Positions 6,970 to 8,483 of a stretch of DNA of 8,483 bases are shown piece by piece (the first letter of the stretch is position 1; each line of letters starts with the position of its first letter). This DNA is from an uncultured Clostridium sp. GTDB lineage: Bacteria > Bacillota > Clostridia > TANB77 > CAG-465. The stretch is taken from NCBI GenBank assembly GCA_900553785.1, contig USES01000029.1, positions 1-8,483 of the forward strand, written 5' to 3'. A program made the position numbers and the translations under genes. The notes beneath the pieces were generated by a model. That model was given only the letters and a program-made list of their open reading frames with translations, was not told the origin of the DNA and ran no database searches.

Positions 6970-6975
6970 AGGAGG
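6970..6975 (+). promoter_or_regulatory. Ribosome binding site AGGAGG that fixes the variable protein start
   Basis: AGGAGG is 9 bases before ATG at 6985 and 3 bases before ATG at 6979. The frame opens at ATG 6964, but the ribosome binding site would then be inside the gene. Position 6985 gives the best spacing and a typical prepilin leader. Confidence 0.85.
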
Positions 6976-6984
6976 AATATGGAA

Positions 6985-8211
6985 ATGAAAAACAAAAGTG
7001 CAATATCACTTATTGTACTTGTAATAGTAATAATAGTTATGGCAATATTAGCGGCAACAGTAATTATAACATTGTCTAATACAAATATAATAGAACAAGC
7101 AAATGGGGCTGTAAACAAAACAGAAGCACAGCAAATTGAAGAAGCCAAGACACTTATACAAGCAGATGGAATGCTTGGGAAAAATCCTGAGTCAATAACA
7201 ATAGGAGATACAACACTTGTTTGGGACAGTGAAAGTAAAAAAGTAGTAGAAAAAACTACAAAAGAAGGTACTATTAAAGTAGATACAGTTATAATACCAG
7301 CTGGCTTTCACTACGTAGGTGGAACAAAAGATACAGGACTAGTTATTTCAGATAATGCAGCAGATGAAAATAAGGGAGTAGATTATACATGTGTAGGTAA
7401 CCAATTTGTATGGATACCAGTAGAAGAATATTCAAAGTTTGTAAGAGGTACTGATGTGGAAACATCAAGTGGTTCTGGAATATATAAAATGACAGGAACA
7501 CTAGATTCAAGTTATACAGAGCCATATGCAAGTGGATATAGTGATGGTAAAGGTACTGAAGAAAAAGCAGAATATGACAAAATGATGTTATCTGTTAAGA
7601 ATAATAAAGGCTTTTATATAGCACGTTTTGAGGCAGGAGATGGAGAAGCAACTGCTGCAAGAACAGCGGTTACAACAGCACATACCGTAGTAAGTAAAAA
7701 GAATGCGTATGTATATAACTATGTGCCATGGGGAAAATCTATGAGCGATACATCAGCACAAACTAAAAACAGTGTAGCAAATGTAGCAGGAGCAGTAGAA
7801 TTATCTAAAAATATGTATAAAGATAGTACATCTGTTGTATCTGCATTGTGTTATGGAGTACAGTGGGATGCTGTAATGAACTTCGTATCAGATGCGACAC
7901 ATAACATTAAAGATTCAAGGTCTTGGGGAAATTATAAAAATTCAGAAGGAGCCGCTGCAACGAATAGCGGTGGTTCAAATATGAATTATACAACAGGAAG
8001 AAACGAGGCATGGAAAGCTAAAAATATATATGATTTAGCAGGTAATGTTTGGGAATGGACGGTGGAGTCCTACTCTTCTGACGGCCGCATTAACCGTGGT
8101 GGCGGCTATGGCAGCAGTGGGTCCTACCGTTCTGCGAGCAATCGCAGCAGCTACGTTCCTGCAGATGCGAGCCACGGCGTAGGGTTCCGTGCTACACTTT
8201 ACATTCAATAG
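6985..8211 (+). CDS. Prepilin-like surface protein with FGE/C-type-lectin-like domain; probable DGR variable protein
   Basis: A 408-residue protein. Residues 1-6 (M-K-N-K-S-A) form a short basic leader, followed by I-S-L-I-V-L-V and a continuous hydrophobic helix to about 30. This is the layout of type IV prepilins and pseudopilins, with probable cleavage after A6, but the usual glutamate at +5 is replaced by valine. A polar linker (31-100) leads to a formylglycine-generating-enzyme/sulfatase-modifying-factor-like (C-type lectin fold) domain at about 100-408. Its marks are F-V-W-I-P-V-E (141-147), F-Y-I-A-R-F-E-A (210-217), Y-V-P-W-G (246-250), G-V-Q-W-D-A (291-296), N-I-Y-D-L-A-G-N-V-W-E-W-T (347-359), R-G-G (371-373) and V-G-F-R-A-T-L-Y (399-406). 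The only cysteines are C136 and C289, so the catalytic cysteine pair of true FGE is absent and a binding role is likelier. Codons about 360-404 look like a DGR variable repeat (separate entry). Ligand unknown; N-terminal start set by AGGAGG. Confidence 0.88.
   Translation: MKNKSAISLIVLVIVIIVMAILAATVIITLSNTNIIEQANGAVNKTEAQQIEEAKTLIQADGMLGKNPESITIGDTTLVWDSESKKVVEKTTKEGTIKVDTVIIPAGFHYVGGTKDTGLVISDNAADENKGVDYTCVGNQFVWIPVEEYSKFVRGTDVETSSGSGIYKMTGTLDSSYTEPYASGYSDGKGTEEKAEYDKMMLSVKNNKGFYIARFEAGDGEATAARTAVTTAHTVVSKKNAYVYNYVPWGKSMSDTSAQTKNSVANVAGAVELSKNMYKDSTSVVSALCYGVQWDAVMNFVSDATHNIKDSRSWGNYKNSEGAAATNSGGSNMNYTTGRNEAWKAKNIYDLAGNVWEWTVESYSSDGRINRGGGYGSSGSYRSASNRSSYVPADASHGVGFRATLYIQ
8053..8202 (+). 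repeat. Putative variable repeat (VR) of a diversity-generating retroelement
   Basis: The 3' end of the variable protein gene, between codons for the conserved W-E-W (356-358) and G-F-R-A-T-L-Y (400-406). Direct counts: GC is 86/140 at 8051-8190 against 50/140 in the preceding 140 bases, and sense-strand A is 24/140 against 56/140. Of 44 codons at 8062-8193, 36 end in C or T (21 C, 15 T), mostly AGC, GGC, TAC, TCT and CGT. These are the products expected when AAY codons of a template repeat are mutated at adenines during reverse transcription. The encoded residues are mainly S, G, Y, R, N, D and H, typical of a variable binding surface. The exact borders are approximate because the template repeat is not in the window. 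Confidence 0.75.
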
Positions 8212-8338
8212 TGAAAGACTGTGAACTGAATTTCCCGATACTTGGAATTGAGTAGGAAAAGGAAAACGAGAGGATTTAAGAAATAAATTAGAAAGCAAAA
8301 ATAGGTACGAAGTAGCAATTTTTGCGAGCATAAGCGAG
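8212..8338. other. Intergenic region 3' of the putative VR, with possible hairpins
   Basis: No gene is seen here. Short inverted repeats occur at 8197-8202/8211-8217 (6 bp with one bulge, spanning the stop codon), 8229-8235/8244-8249 (6 bp with one bulge) and 8295-8302/8318-8325 (perfect 8 bp, 15-base loop). GCGAGC occurs twice, at 8324-8329 and 8334-8339. No copy of the VR with adenines restored, as a template repeat would be, is present in this stretch. DGR targets can carry a hairpin just 3' of the VR; either of the first two is a candidate but neither is compelling. Confidence 0.4.
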
Positions 8339-8388
8339 CTCCTTAGCAAGTTCGAGGAATAAACCTCGAACAGCAAAGGAGTTTTTTT
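8339..8388 (+). terminator. Two-part hairpin with T-tract; its 3' arm carries the next gene's ribosome binding site
   Basis: An outer 6-bp stem (8339-8344 with 8376-8381) and an inner perfect 8-bp stem (8350-8357 with 8364-8371, 6-base loop) are separated by an A/G/C internal loop and followed by seven T (8382-8388). The form is an intrinsic terminator for the variable protein gene. The 3' arm of the outer stem, AAGGAG, is also the Shine-Dalgarno sequence of the ATG at 8389, so the folded RNA would both end transcription and hide that site. It may be an attenuator or leader element for the following gene. Confidence 0.8.
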
Positions 8389-8483
8389 ATGAGATTTGAA
8401 GAAATAATGTGTTCATTAAAAAATGAAAATTTAGAAAAGATATGTTTTGTGGAAAATGGTATTTGTAAAGTGGGTTTTCCGTG
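8389..8483 (+). CDS. N-terminal fragment of an unrecognised protein, cut by window edge
   Basis: The frame starts with ATG at 8389, has AAAGGAG at 8375-8381 (7 bases upstream), and stays open to the right edge, giving 31 complete codons. The visible peptide begins M-R-F-E-E-I-M-C-S-L-K-N-E-N and continues with K-I-C-F-V-E-N-G-I-C-K-V-G-F-P: a short charged helix-like start, then alternating hydrophobic residues suggesting a beta strand. There is no signal peptide. I do not recognise it. It does not look like the start of a typical DGR Avd helical-bundle protein or reverse transcriptase. A small MutS-like DGR accessory protein is one speculative option from its position and the F-x-x-x-G pattern, with little support from 31 residues. 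Confidence 0.6.
   Translation, partial: MRFEEIMCSLKNENLEKICFVENGICKVGFP

Noticed and set aside
8035..8376. A 113-codon open frame on the minus strand across the putative VR and its 3' flank
   Set aside because: It is the antisense shadow of the high-GC, pyrimidine-ending codon segment. Its translation is low-complexity (A, R, V, T rich), it has no good ribosome binding site, and it overlaps a well supported gene.
1..8483. Template repeat, CRISPR array, tRNA, rRNA or insertion sequence within the window
   Set aside because: I found no AAC/AAT-rich near-copy of the VR, no regularly spaced direct repeats, no cloverleaf-like or rRNA-like sequence, and no transposase or terminal inverted repeats.

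Overview
The window looks like a chromosomal segment of an anaerobic, AT-rich Firmicute, most likely a Clostridia-type gut or sediment organism. The reasons are low GC, AGGAGG-type ribosome binding sites, TTG and ATG starts, sigma-A-like promoters, U-tailed hairpin terminators, and an oxygen-sensitive pyruvate formate-lyase system. All supported genes are on the + strand. The species cannot be named from the sequence alone.

Layout. (1) 1-2107: the 3' part of pflB, then pflA, then an unrecognised small one-helix membrane protein, closely spaced and apparently one transcript. Formate-lyase and its radical-SAM activase together split pyruvate to acetyl-CoA and formate. (2) 2208-2846: pgsA, making the phosphatidylglycerol phosphate precursor, followed by a clear terminator. 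(3) 2856-3923: a five-helix membrane protein with two DUF3592-like soluble segments, with its own promoter and terminator. (4) 3972-4741: a HAD-superfamily hydrolase, with a strong extended -10 promoter and a long hairpin terminator that includes the stop codon. (5) 4754-6888: ligA, the NAD+-dependent DNA ligase, alone behind its own promoter. It carries an N-terminal extension containing QLDLF, a match to the beta-clamp binding consensus. (6) 6917-8211: a secreted or surface protein with a type IV prepilin-like N-terminus and a C-terminal formylglycine-generating-enzyme/C-type-lectin-like domain. Its last ~150 bases shift abruptly in composition. (7) 8212-8483: a structured intergenic stretch and the first 31 codons of an unrecognised gene.

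The most notable part is the right end. The last ~45 codons of the prepilin/lectin-like gene look like the variable repeat (VR) of a diversity-generating retroelement (DGR). By direct count, GC rises from 50/140 bases (7911-8050) to 86/140 (8051-8190), and sense-strand adenine falls from 56/140 to 24/140. Of 44 codons at 8062-8193, 36 end in a pyrimidine, as expected if AAY codons in a template repeat had been randomised at adenines. The segment sits where VRs occur in this fold, between the conserved W-E-W and G-F-R motifs. No template repeat or reverse transcriptase is visible in the window. They would have to lie beyond 8483 or elsewhere in the genome, so the DGR call rests on the target gene alone.

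The left six genes are mostly housekeeping. The accessory interest is concentrated at 6917-8483, with the clamp-motif extension of LigA as a separate curiosity.
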